From NCBI GenBank assembly GCA_026018925.1, contig JAKSZU010000027.1, positions 62,001 to 126,000 on the forward strand: a DNA stretch of 64,000 nucleotides. The letters run 5' to 3'. Below the pieces are notes generated by a model, which saw only the letters and a program-made list of their open reading frames with translations, ran no database searches and was not told the DNA's origin. The position numbers and the translations under genes are program-made. The stretch comes from Tupaia tana (taxonomy: Eukaryota; Chordata; Mammalia; Scandentia; Tupaiidae). Positions 23,343 through 34,611 of this stretch are shown here, piece by piece. The first letter of the stretch is position 1, and every line of letters starts with the position of its first letter.

Positions 23343-24177
23343 TTCAGGTTGGGTTAGGTTTGAACTTAGTTTGAGGGAGTAAGTTTAGGGCTACTGTTAG
23401 TTTTCGGGTAACTGTTATGGTTGGAGTTAGGGTCAGGGCCAGGTTAGGGTTGGGGTTGAGCTTCAGGTGTCCGCCTAGGGTTAGGGTTAGGTCTATGGTT
23501 TGAGTTAGGCTTCAGGTTAGGTTAGGTTTGAACTTAGTTTGAGGGAGAAAGTTTAGGGCTACTGTTAGTTTTCGGTTCAGTGTTACGGTTGGAGATAGCG
23601 TCAGGGTCAGGTTAGGGTTGGGGTTGAGCTTCAGGTGTCCGCCTAGGGTTAGGGTTAGGTGTATGGTTTGATTTAGGCTTCAGGTTAGGTTAGGTTTGAA
23701 CTTAGTTTGAGGGAGTAAGTTTAGGGCTACTGTTAGTTTTCGGGTAACTGTTACGGTTGGAGTTAACGTCAGGTCCAGGTTAGGGTTGGCGTTGAGCTAA
23801 TGGTGTCCGCCTAGGGTTATGGTTAGGTGTATGGTTTGAGTTAGGCTTCAGGTTAGGTTAGGTTTGAACTTAGTTTGAGGGAGTAAGTTTAGGGCTACTG
23901 TTAGTTTTCGGTTCAGTGTTACGGTTGGAGATAGCGTGAGGGTCAGTTTAGGGTTGGGGTTGAGCTTCAGGTGTCCGCCTAGGGTTAGGATTAGGTCTAT
24001 GGTTTGAGTTAGGCTTCAGGTTAGGTTAGGTTTGAAATTAGTTTGAGGGAGTAAGTTTAGGGCTAATGTTAGTTTTCGGTTCAGTGTTCCGGTTGGAGTT
24101 AGCGTGAGGGTCATGTTAGCGTTGGGATTGAGCTTAAGGTGTCCGCCTAGGGTTAGGGTTAGGTGTATGCTTTGATT
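23343..24177 (+). repeat. Monomers including a segment shared with 29.76-30.05 kb
   Basis: About 23,880-24,170 matches 29,760-30,050 (offset 5879 bp, 35 monomers less one base). The shared variants are gtcagtttaggg, gtgttccgg and catgttagcgttggg. The first part is ordinary monomers. Confidence 0.75.
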
Positions 24178-25703
24178 TAGGCTTCAGGTTAGGTTAGGTT
24201 TGAAGTTAGTTTGAGGGAGTAAGTTTAGGGCTACTCTTAGTTTTCGGTTCAGTGTTACGGTTGGAGATAGCGTCAGGGTTAGGTTAGGGTTGGGGTTGAG
24301 CTTCAGGAGTCCGCCTAGGGTTCGGGTTAGGTCTATGGTTTGAGTTAGGCTTCAGGTTAGGTTAGGTTTGAACTTAGTTTGAGGGAGTAAGTTTAGGGCT
24401 ACTGTTAGTATTCGGTTGAGTGTTACGGTTGGAGTAAGAGTCAGGGTCAGGTTAGGGTTGGGGTTGAGCTTCAGGTGTCCGCCTAGGTTTAGAGTTAGGT
24501 CTATGGTTTGAGTTAGGCTTCAGGTTAGGTTAGGTTTGAACTTAGTTTGAGGGAGTAAGTTTAGGGATACTGTTAGTTTTCAGTTCAGTGTTACGGTTGG
24601 ATTTAGCGTGAGGGTCAGGTTAGGGTTGAGGTTTAGCTTAAGGTGTCCGCCTAGGGTTGGGGTTAGGTGTATGGTTTGATTTAGGCTTCAGGTTAGGTTA
24701 GGTTTGAACTTAGTTTGAGGGAGTAAGTTTAGGGCTACTGTTAGTTTTCGGGTAACTGTTATGGTTGGAGTTAGCGTTAGGGCCATTTTAGGACTGGGGT
24801 TGAGCTTAAGGTGTCCGCCAAGGGTTAGGGTTAGGTCTATGGTTTGAGTTAGGCTTCAGGTTAGGTTAGGTTTAAAGTTAGTTTGAGGGAGTAAGTTTAG
24901 GGCTACTGTTAGTTTTCGGTTCAGTGTTACGGTTGGAGATAGCTTCAGGGTTAGGTTAGGGTTGGGGTTGAGCTTCAGGTGTCCGCCTAGGGTTAGGGTT
25001 AGGTCTATGGTTTGAGTTAGGCTTCAGGTTAGGTTAGGTTTGAAGTTAGTTTGAGGGAGTAAGTTTAGGGCTACTGTTAGTTTTCGGTTCAGTGTTACGG
25101 TTGGAGATAGCGTCAGGGTTATGTTAGGGTTGGGGTTGAGCTTCAAGTGTCCGCCTAGTGTTAGGGTTAGGTCTATGGTTTGAGTTAGGCTTCAGGTTAG
25201 GTTAAGTTTGAACTTAGTTTGAGGGAGTAAGTTTAGGGCTACTGTTAGTTTTCGGTTCAGTGTTACGGTTGGAGTTAGCGTGAGGGTCAGGTTAGGGTTG
25301 GGCTTGAGCTTAAGGTGTCCGCCTAGGGTTAGGGTTAGGTGTATGGTTTGATTTAGGCTTCAGGATAGGTTAGGTTTGAACTTAGTTTGAGGGAGTAAGT
25401 TTAGGGCTACTGTTAGTTTTCGGTTCAGTGTTACGGTTGAAGATAGCGTGAGGGTCAGGTTAGGGTTGGGGTTGAGCTTCAGGTGTCCGCCTAGGGTTAT
25501 GGTTAGGTGTATGGTTTGAGTTAGGCTTCAGGTTAGGTTAGGTTTGAACTTAGTTTGAGGGAGTAAGTTTAGGGCTACTGTTAGTTTTCGGTTCAGTGTT
25601 ACGGTTGGAGATAGCGTCAGGGTCAGGTTAGGTTTGGGGTTGAGCTTCAGGTGTCCGCCTAGGGTTAGGGTTAGGTCTATGGTTTGAGTTAGGCTTCAGG
25701 TTA
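24178..25703 (+). repeat. 9-monomer (1512 bp) higher-order repeat, copy 1
   Basis: Marker order is ctcttagttttcgg, cttcaggagtcc with ggttcggg, tagtattcgg with ggttgagtg, gatactg with gttgaggtttagc, gcgttagggcc with gactgggg, gatagcttcagg, cgcctagtg, ggttaagtttg and ggttgaagatagcg. The same order recurs at 27,369 (offset 3191 bp). The second half is also related to 20,990-21,885. Confidence 0.87.
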
Positions 25704-27368
25704 TGTTAGGTTTGAACTTAGTTTGAGGGAGTAAGTTTAGGGCTACTGTTAGTTTTCGGTTCATTGTTACGTTTGGAGAAAGAGTCAGGGTCAGGTTAGG
25801 GTTGGGGTTGAGCTTCAGGTGTCCGCCTAGGGTTAGGGTTAGGTCTATGGTTTGAGTTAGGCTTCAGGTTAGGTTAGGTTTGAACTTAGTTTGAGGGAGT
25901 AAGTTTAGGGCTACTGTTAGTTTTCGGTTGAGTGTTACGGTTGGAGTAAGAGTCAGGGTCAGGTTAGTGTTGGGGTTGAGCTTCAGGTGTCCGCCTAGGG
26001 TTAGGGTTAGGTCTATGGTTTGAGTTAGGCTTCAGGTTAGGTTAGGTTTGAACTTAGTTTGAGGGAGTAAGTTTAGGGCTACTGTTTGTTTTCGGTTCAG
26101 TGTTTCGGTTGGAGTTAGCGTGAGGTTCAGGTTAGGGTAGGGGTTGAACTTAAGGTGTCCGCCTAGGGTTAGGGTTAGGTGTATGGTTTGATTTAGGCTT
26201 CAGGATAGGTTAGGTTTGAACTTAGTTTGAGGGAGTAAGTTTAAGGCTACTGTTAGTTTTCGGGTAACTGTTACGGTTGGAGTTAGCGTGAGGGTCAGGT
26301 TACGGTTGGGTTTGAGCTTAAGGTGTCCGCCTAGGGTTAGGGTTAGGTGTATGGTTTGATTTAGGCTTCAGGTTAGGTTAGGTTTGAAGTTAGTTTGAGG
26401 GAATAAGTTTAGGGCTAGTGTTAGTTTTCGGTTAACTGTTACAGTTGGAGTAAGCGTGAGGGTCAGGTTAGGGTAGGGGTTGAGCTTAAGGTGTCCGCCT
26501 GGGTTAGGGTTAGGTGTATGATTTGATTAAGGCTTCAGGTTAGGTTAGGTTTGAACGTAGTTTGAGGGAGTAAGTTTAGGGCTACTGTTAGTTTTCTGGT
26601 AACTGTTATGGTTGGAGTTAGCGTCAGGGCCATTTTAGGATTGGGCTTGAGCTTAAGGTGTCCGCCAAATGTTAGGGTTAGGTCTATGGTTTGAGTTAGG
26701 CTTCAGGTTAGGTTAGGTTTGAACTTAGTTTGAGGGAGTAAGTTTAGGGCTACTCTTAGTTTTCGGTTCAGTGTTACGGTTGGAGATAGCGTCAGGGTCA
26801 GGTTAGCGTTGGGGTTGAGCTTCAGTTGTCCGCCTAGGGTTAGTGTTAGGTCTATGGTTTGAGTTAGGCTTCAGGTTAGGTTAGGTTAGAACTTAGTTTG
26901 AGGGAGTAAGTTTTGGGATACTGTTAGTTTTCATTTCAGTGTTACGGTTGGATTTAGCGTGAGGGTCAGGTTAGGGTTGTGGTTTAGCTTAAGGTGTCCG
27001 CCTAGGGTAGGGGTGAGGTGTATGGTTGGATTTAGGCATCAGGTTAGGTTAGGTTTGAACTTAGTTTGAGGGAGTAAGTTTAGGGCTACTGTTAGTTTTC
27101 GGGTAACTGTTATGGTTGGAGTGAGCGTCAGGGCCATTTTAGGACTGGGGTTGAGCTTAAGGTGTCCGCCAAGGGTTAGGGTTAGGTCTATGGTTTGAGT
27201 TAGGCTTCAGGTTTGGTTAGGTTTGAAGTTAGTTTGAGGGAGTAAGTTTAGGGCTACTGTTAGTTTTCGGTTCAGTGTTACGGTTGGAGATAGCGTCAGG
27301 GTTAGGTTAGGGTTGGGGTTGAGCTTCAGGTGTCCGCCTAGGGTTAGGGTTAGGTCTATGGTTTGAGT
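25704..27368 (+). repeat. Monomers between copies of the 9-monomer HOR
   Basis: About ten units. From about 26,070 to 26,640 the series ctgtttgttttcgg, gggtaactgttacgg, ggttaactgttacag and gaacgtag appears in degraded form. A cttcagttgtcc unit near 26,820 and a ggtaggggtgagg unit near 27,005 have close relatives near 31,525 and 31,710. There is a one-base loss near 26,500. Confidence 0.72.
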
Positions 27369-28892
27369 TAGGCTTCAGGTTAGGTTAGGTTTGAAGTTAG
27401 TTTGAGGGAGTAAGTTTAGGGCTACTCTTAGTTTTCGGTTCAGTGTTACGGTTGGAGATAGCGTCAGGGTTAGGTTAGGGTTGGGGTTGAGCTTCAGGAG
27501 TCCGCCTAGGGTTCGGGTTAGGTCTATGGTTTGAGTTAGGCTTCAGGTTAGGTTAGGTTTGAACTTAGTTTGAGGGAGTAAGTTTAGGGCTACTGTTAGT
27601 ATTCGGTTGAGTGTTACGGTTGGAGTAAGAGTCAGGGTCAGGTTAGGGTTGGGGTTGAGCTTCAGGTGTCCTCCTAGGGTTAGAGTTAGGTCTATGGTTT
27701 GAGTTAGGCTTCAGGTTAGGTTAGGTTTGAACTTAGTTTGAGGGAGTAAGTTTAGGGATACTGTTAGTTTTCAGTTCAGTGTTACGGTTGGATTTAGCGT
27801 GAGGGTCAGGTTAGGGTTGAGGTTTAGCTTAAGGTGTCCGCCTAGGGTTGGGGTTAGGTGTATGGTTTGATTTAGGCTTCAGGTTAGGTTAGGTTTGAAC
27901 TTAGTTTGAGGGAGTAAGTTTAGGGCTACTGTTAGTTTTCGGGTAACTGTTATGGTTGGAGTTAGCGTTAGGGCCATTTTAGGACTGGGGTTGAGCTTAA
28001 GGTGTCCGCCAAGGGTTAGGGTTAGGTCTATGGTTTGAGTTAGGCTTCAGGTTAGGTTAGGTTTGAAGTTAGTTTGAGGGAGTAAGTTTAGGGCTACTGT
28101 TAGTTTTCGGTTCAGTGTTACGGTTGGAGATAGCTTCAGGGTTAGGTTAGGGTTGGGGTTGAGCTTCAGGTGTCCGCCTAGGGTTAGGGTTAGGTCTATG
28201 GTTTGAGTTAGGCTTCAGGTTAGGTTAGGTTTGAAGTTAGTTTGAGGGAGTAAGTTTAGGGCTACTGTTAGTTTTCGGTTCAGTGTTACGGTTGGAGATA
28301 GCGTCAGGTTTAGGTTAGGGTTGGGGTTGAGCTTCAGGTGTCCGCCTAGTGTTAGGGTTAGGTCTATGGTTTGAGTTAGGCTTCAGGTTAGGTTAAGTTT
28401 GAACTTAATTTGAGGGAGTAAGTTTAGGGCTACTGTTAGTTTTCGGTTCAGTGTTACGGTTGGAGTTAGCGTGAGGGTCAGGTTAGGGTTGGGCTTGAGC
28501 TTAAGGTGTCCTCCTAGGGTTAGGGTTAGGTGTATGGTTTGATTTAGGCTTCAGGTTATGTTAGGTTTGAACTTAGTTTGAGGGAGTAAGTTTAGGGCTA
28601 CTGTTAGTTTTCGGTTCAGTGTTACGGTTGAAGATAGCGTGAGGGTCAGGTTAGGGTTGGGTTTGAGCTTCAGGTGTCCGCCTAGGGTTAGGGTTAGGTC
28701 TATGGTTTGAGTTAGGCTTCAGGTTAGGTTAGGTTTGTACTTAGTTTGAGGGAGTAAGTTTAGGGCTACTGTTAGTTTTCGGTTCAGTGTTACAGTTGGA
28801 GATAGCGTCAGGGTCAGGTTAGGTTTGGGGTTGAGCTTCAGGTGTCCGCCTAGGGTTAGGGTTAGGTCTATGGTTTGAGTTAGGCTTCAGGT
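27369..28892 (+). repeat. 9-monomer (1512 bp) higher-order repeat, copy 2
   Basis: Near-identical to 24,178-25,703 over its length and followed directly by a partial third copy. The marker cttcaggagtcc lies at 27,492 and its counterpart in the next copy at 29,004, exactly 1512 bp on. Confidence 0.88.
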
Positions 28893-29736
28893 TAGGTTAG
28901 GTTTGAAGTTAGTTTGAGGGAGTCAGTTTAGGGCTACTCTTAGTTTTCGGTTCAGTGTTACGGTTGGAGATAGCGTCAGGGTTAGGTTAGGGTTGGGGTT
29001 GAGCTTCAGGTGTCCGCCTAGGGTTCGGGTTAGGTCTATGGTTTGAGTTAGGCTTCAGGTTAGGATAGGTTTGAACTTAGTTTGAGGGAGTAAGTTTAGG
29101 GCTACTGTTAGTTTTCGGTTGAGTGTTACGGTTGGAGTAAGAGTCAGGGTCAGGTTAGGGTTGGGGTTGAGCTTCAGGTGTCCGCCTAGGGTTAGAGTTA
29201 GGTCTATGGTTTGAGTTAGGCTTCAGGTTAGGTTAGGTTTGAACTTAGTTTGAGGGAGTAAGTTTAGGGATACTGTTAGTTTTCAGTTCAGTGTTACGGT
29301 TGGATTTAGCGTGAGGGTCAGGTTAGGGTTGAGGTTTAGCTTAAGGTGTCCGCCTAGGGTTGGGGTTAGGTGTATGGTTTGATTTAGGCTTCAGGTTAGG
29401 TTAGGTTTGAACTTAGTTTGAGGGAGTAAGTTTAGGGCTACTGTTATTTTTCGGGTAACTGTTATGGTTGGAGTTAGCGTTAGGGCCATTTTAGGACTGG
29501 GGTTGAGCTTAAGGTGTCCGCCAAGGGTTAGGGTTAGGTCTATGGTTTGAGTTAGGCTTCAGGTTAGGTTAGGTTTGAAGTTAGTTTGAGGGAGTAAGTT
29601 TAGGCCTACTGTTAGTTTTCGGTTCAGTGTTACGGTTGGAGATAGCTTCAGGGTTAGGTTAGGGTTGGGGTTGAGCTTCAGGTGTCCGCCTAGGGTTAGG
29701 GTTAGGTCTATGGTTTGAGTTAGGCTTCAGGTTAGT
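28893..29736 (+). repeat. 9-monomer higher-order repeat, partial copy 3
   Basis: Five of the nine monomers in the same order as copy 2 (ctcttag, ggttcggg, ggttgagtg, gttgaggtttagc, gactgggg, gatagcttcagg). It stops where copy 2 has a gaagttag unit and this copy has a gttagtttagg unit. Confidence 0.85.
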
Positions 29737-30063
29737 TTAGGTTTGAACTTAGTTTGAGGGAGTAAGTTTAGGGCTACTGTTAGTTTTCGGTTCAGTGTTA
29801 CGGTTGGAGATAGCGTGAGGGTCAGTTTAGGGTTGGGGTTGAGCTTCAGGTGTCCGCCTAGGGTTAGGGTTAGGTCTATGGTTTGAGTTAGGCTTCAGGT
29901 TAGGTTAGGTTTGAAATTAGTTTGAGGGAGTAAGTTTAGGGCTAATGTTAGTTTTCGGTTCAGTGTTCCGGTTGGAGTTAGCGTGAGGGTCATGTTAGCG
30001 TTGGGATTGAGCTTAAGGTGTCCGCCTAGGGTTAGGGTTAGGTGTATGGTTTGATTTAGGCTT
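29737..30063 (+). repeat. Two monomers matching 23,880-24,170
   Basis: These carry gtcagtttaggg, gtgttccgg and catgttagcg. In the earlier region the same pair precedes copy 1 of the 9-monomer HOR. Here it follows copy 3, so the block order has been rearranged. Confidence 0.72.
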
Positions 30064-31743
30064 CAGGTTAGGTTAGGTTTGAACTTAGTTTGAGGGAGTA
30101 AGTTTAGGGCGACTGTTAGTTTTCGGGTAACTGTTATGGTTGGAGTTAGCGTCAGGGCCAGGTTAGGGTTGGGGTTGAGCTTAAGGTGTCTGCCTAGGGT
30201 TAGGGTTAGGTCTATGGTTTGAGTTAGGCTTCAGGTTAGGTTAGGTTTGAACTTAGTTTGAGGGAGTAAGTTTAGGGCTACTGTTAGTTTTCAGTTCAGT
30301 GTTACGGTTGGAGATAGCGTCATGGTCAGGTTAGTGTTGGGGTTGAGCTTCAGGTGTCCGCCTAGGGTTGGGGTTTGGTCTATGGTTTGAGTTAGGCTTC
30401 AGGTTAGGTTAGGTTTGAACTTAGTTTGAGGCAGTAAGTTTAGGGCTACTGTTAGTTTTTGGTTCAGTGTTACGGTTGGAGTTAGCGTGAGGGTCAGGTT
30501 AGGGTTGGGGTTGAGCTTAAGGTGTCCGCCAAGGGTTAGGGTTAGGTCTATGGTTTGAGTTAGGCTTCAGGTTAGGTTAGGTTTGAAGTTAGTTTGAGGG
30601 AGTAAGTTTAGGGCTACTGTTAGTTTTCGGTTCAGTGTTACGGTTGGAGATAGCTTCAGGGTTAGGTTAGGGTTGGGGTTGAGCTTCAGGTGTCCGCCTA
30701 GGGTTAGGGTTAGGTCTATGGTTTGAGTTAGGCTTCAGGTTAGGTTAGGTTTGAAGTTAGTTTGAGGGAGTAAGTTTAGGGCTACTGTTAGTTTTCGGTT
30801 CAGTGTTACGGTTGAAGATAGCGTGAGGGTCAGGTTAGGGTTGGGGTTGAGCTTCAGGTGTCCGCCTAGGGTTAGGGTTAGGTCTATGGTTTGAGTTAGG
30901 CTTCAGGTTAGGTTAGGTTTGAACGTAGTTTGAGGGAGTAAGTTTACGGCTACTGTTAGTTTTCTGGTAACTGTTATGGTTGGAGTTAGCGTCAGGGCCA
31001 TTTTAGGATTGGGCTTGAGCTTAAGGTGTCCGCCAAATGTTAGGGTTAGGTCTATGGTTTGAGTTAGGCTTCAGGTTAGGTTAGGTTGGAACTTAGTTTG
31101 AGGGAGTAAGTTTAGGGCTAATGTTAGTTTTCGGTTCAGTGTTACGGTTGGAGTTAGCGTGAGGGTCAGGTTAGGGTTGGGGTTGAGGTTAAGGTGTCCG
31201 CCTAGGGTTAGGGTTAGGTGTATGGTTTGATTTAGGCTTCAGGTTAGGTTAGGTTTGAGCTTAGTTTGAGGGAGTAAGTTTAGGGCGACTGTTAGTTTTC
31301 TGGTAACTGTTATGCTTGGAGTCAGCGTCAGGGCCAGGTTAGGGTTGGGGTTGAGCTTAAGGTTTCCGCCTAGGGTTTGGGTTAGGTCTATGGTTTGAGT
31401 TAGGCTTCAGGTTAGGTTAGGTTTGAACTTAGTTTGAGGGAGTAAGTTTAGGGCTACTGTTAGTTTTCGGTTCAGTGTTACGGTTGGAGATAGCGTCAGG
31501 GTCAGGTTAGCATTGGGGTTGAGCTTCAGTTGTCCGCCTAGGGTTAGGGTTAGGTCTATGGTTTGAGTTAGGCTTCAGGTTAGGTTAGGTTAGAACTTAG
31601 TTTGAGGGAGTAAGTTTTTGGATACTGTTAGTTTTCAGTTCAGTGTTATGGTTGGATTTAGCGTGAGGGTCAGGTTAGGGTTGGGGTTTAGCTTAAGGTG
31701 TCCGCCTAGGGTAGGGGTGAGGTGTATGGTTTGATTTAGGCAT
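30064..31743 (+). repeat. 10-monomer (1680 bp) higher-order repeat, copy 1
   Basis: The first 1024 bp are repeated at 31,744-32,767. Line-by-line comparison showed only one mismatch (near 30,947, gtttacggc here against gtttagggc). The remaining 656 bp (31,088-31,743) are present only here and resemble parts of 26,740-27,060. Confidence 0.92.
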
Positions 31744-32767
31744 CAGGTTAGGTTAGGTTTGAACTTAGTTTGAGGGAGTAAGTTTAGGGCGACTGTTAGT
31801 TTTCGGGTAACTGTTATGGTTGGAGTTAGCGTCAGGGCCAGGTTAGGGTTGGGGTTGAGCTTAAGGTGTCTGCCTAGGGTTAGGGTTAGGTCTATGGTTT
31901 GAGTTAGGCTTCAGGTTAGGTTAGGTTTGAACTTAGTTTGAGGGAGTAAGTTTAGGGCTACTGTTAGTTTTCAGTTCAGTGTTACGGTTGGAGATAGCGT
32001 CATGGTCAGGTTAGTGTTGGGGTTGAGCTTCAGGTGTCCGCCTAGGGTTGGGGTTTGGTCTATGGTTTGAGTTAGGCTTCAGGTTAGGTTAGGTTTGAAC
32101 TTAGTTTGAGGCAGTAAGTTTAGGGCTACTGTTAGTTTTTGGTTCAGTGTTACGGTTGGAGTTAGCGTGAGGGTCAGGTTAGGGTTGGGGTTGAGCTTAA
32201 GGTGTCCGCCAAGGGTTAGGGTTAGGTCTATGGTTTGAGTTAGGCTTCAGGTTAGGTTAGGTTTGAAGTTAGTTTGAGGGAGTAAGTTTAGGGCTACTGT
32301 TAGTTTTCGGTTCAGTGTTACGGTTGGAGATAGCTTCAGGGTTAGGTTAGGGTTGGGGTTGAGCTTCAGGTGTCCGCCTAGGGTTAGGGTTAGGTCTATG
32401 GTTTGAGTTAGGCTTCAGGTTAGGTTAGGTTTGAAGTTAGTTTGAGGGAGTAAGTTTAGGGCTACTGTTAGTTTTCGGTTCAGTGTTACGGTTGAAGATA
32501 GCGTGAGGGTCAGGTTAGGGTTGGGGTTGAGCTTCAGGTGTCCGCCTAGGGTTAGGGTTAGGTCTATGGTTTGAGTTAGGCTTCAGGTTAGGTTAGGTTT
32601 GAACGTAGTTTGAGGGAGTAAGTTTAGGGCTACTGTTAGTTTTCTGGTAACTGTTATGGTTGGAGTTAGCGTCAGGGCCATTTTAGGATTGGGCTTGAGC
32701 TTAAGGTGTCCGCCAAATGTTAGGGTTAGGTCTATGGTTTGAGTTAGGCTTCAGGTTAGGTTAGGTT
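31744..32767 (+). repeat. 10-monomer higher-order repeat, partial copy 2
   Basis: About six monomers, almost identical to 30,064-31,087. It ends abruptly near 32,767, where the next unit switches to the ctatggttag class copied from elsewhere in the array. The very low divergence marks a recent event. Confidence 0.92.
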
Positions 32768-33436
32768 TGAACTTAGTTTGAGGGAGTAAGTTTAGGGCTA
32801 TGGTTAGTTTTCGGTTCAGTGTTACGGTTGGAGATAGCGTCAGGGTCAGGTTAGGGTTGGGGTTGAGCTTAAGGTGTTCGCCTAGGGTTAGCGTTAGGTG
32901 TATGGTTTGATTTAGGCTTCAGGTTAGGTTAGGTTTGAACTTAGTTTGAGGGAGTAAGTTTAGGGCTACTGCTAGTTTTCGGTTCAGTGTTATGGTTGGA
33001 GATAGCGTCAGGGTCAGGTTATGGTTGGGCTTGAACTTCAGATGTCCGCCTTGGGTTAGGGTTAGTTCTATGGTTTGAGTTAGGCTTCAGGTTAGGTTAG
33101 GTTTGAAATTAGTTTGAGGGAGTAAGATTAGGGCTACTGTTAGTTTTCGGTTCAGTGTTACGGTTGGAGTTAGCGTGAGGGTCAGGTTAGGGTCGGGGTT
33201 GAGCTTAAGGTGTCCGCCTAGGGTTAGGGTTAGGTCTATGGTTTGAGTTAGGCTTCAGGTTACGTTAGGTTTGAACTTAGTTTGAGGGATTAAGTTTAGG
33301 GCTACTGTTAGTTTTTGGTTCAGTGTTACGGTTGGATTTAGCGTGAGGGTCAGGTTAGGGTTGGGGTTGAGCTTAAGGTGTCCGCCTAGGGTTAGCGTTA
33401 GGTGTATTGTTTGATTTAGGCTTCAGGTTAGGTTAG
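32768..33436 (+). repeat. Four-monomer long-range copy of 7,905-8,575
   Basis: Markers ctatggttag, ctgctagttt, a gaaattag unit with ggtcggggttg, and a ggattaag unit followed by gtgtattgtttg appear in the same order as near 7.9-8.6 kb. The offset is 24,861-24,863 bp. The rare gtgtattgtttg ending is shared. Confidence 0.8.
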
Positions 33437-34611
33437 GTTTGAGCTTAGTTGGAGGGAGTAAGTTTAGGGCGACTGTTAGTTTTCTGGTAACTGTTATGGT
33501 TGGAGTTAGCGTAAGGGCCAGGTTAGGGTTGGGGTTGAGCTTAAGGTTTCCGCCTAGGGTTAGGGTTAGGTCTATGGTTTGAATTAGGCTTCAGGTTAGG
33601 TTAGGTTTGAACTTAGTTTGAGGGAGTAAGTTTAGGGCTACTGTTAGTTTTCGGTTCAGTGTTACGGTTGGAGATAGCGTCAGGGTCAGGTTAGGGTTGG
33701 GGTTGAGCTTCAGGTGTCCGCCTAGGGTTAGGGTTATGTCTATGGTTTGAGTTAGGCTTCAGGTTAGGTTAGGATTGAACTTAGTTTGAGGGAGTAAGTT
33801 TAGGGCTACTGTTAGTTTTCGGTTCAGTGTTACGGTTGGAGTTAGCGTGAGGGTCAGGTTACGGTTGGGTTTGAGCTTAAGGTGTCCGCCTAGGGTTAGG
33901 GTTAGGTGTATGGTTTGATTTAGGCTTCAGGTTAGGTTAGGTTTGAACATAGTTTGAGGGAGTAAGTTTAGGACTACTGTTAGTTTTCGGTTCAGTGTTA
34001 CGGTTGGAGATAGCGTCAGGGTCAGGTTAGGGTTGGGGTTGAGCTTCAGGTGTACGCCTAGGGTTAGGGTTAGGTCTATGGTTTGAGTTAGGCTTCAGGT
34101 TAGGTTAGGTTTGAAATTAGTTTGAGGGAGTAAGTTTAGGGCTAATGTTAGTTTTCGGTTCAGTGTTACGGTTGGAGTTAGCGTGAGGGTCAGGTTAGGG
34201 TTGGGGTTGAGGTTAAGGTGTCCGCCTAGGGTTAGGGTTAGGTGTATGGTTTGATTTAGGCTTCAGGTTAGGTTAGGTTTGAACTTAGTTTGAGGGAGTA
34301 AGTTTAGGGCTACTGTTAGTTTTCGGTTCAGTGTTACGGTTGGAGTTAGCGTGAGGGTCAGGTTAGGGTAGGGGTTTAGCTTAAGGTGTCCGCCTAGGGT
34401 TAGGGTTAGGTGTATGGTTTGATTTAGGCTTCAGGTTAGGTTAGGTTTGAAGGTAGTTTGAGGGAATAAGTTTAGGGCTACTGTTAGTTTTCGGTTAACT
34501 GTTACAGTTGGAGTAAGCGTGAGGGTCAGGTTAGGGTAGGGGTTGAGCTTAAGGTGTCCGCCTAGGGTTAGGGTTAGGTCGATGATTTGATTAAGGCTTC
34601 AGGTTAGGTTA
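33437..34611 (+). repeat. Mixed satellite monomers
   Basis: About seven units. They include a gggcgactg/ttctggtaac unit with ggtttccgcc, a gctaatgttag unit with gaggttaagg, and a taactgttacag unit followed by gaacgtag. No single block partner was found. Confidence 0.72.
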
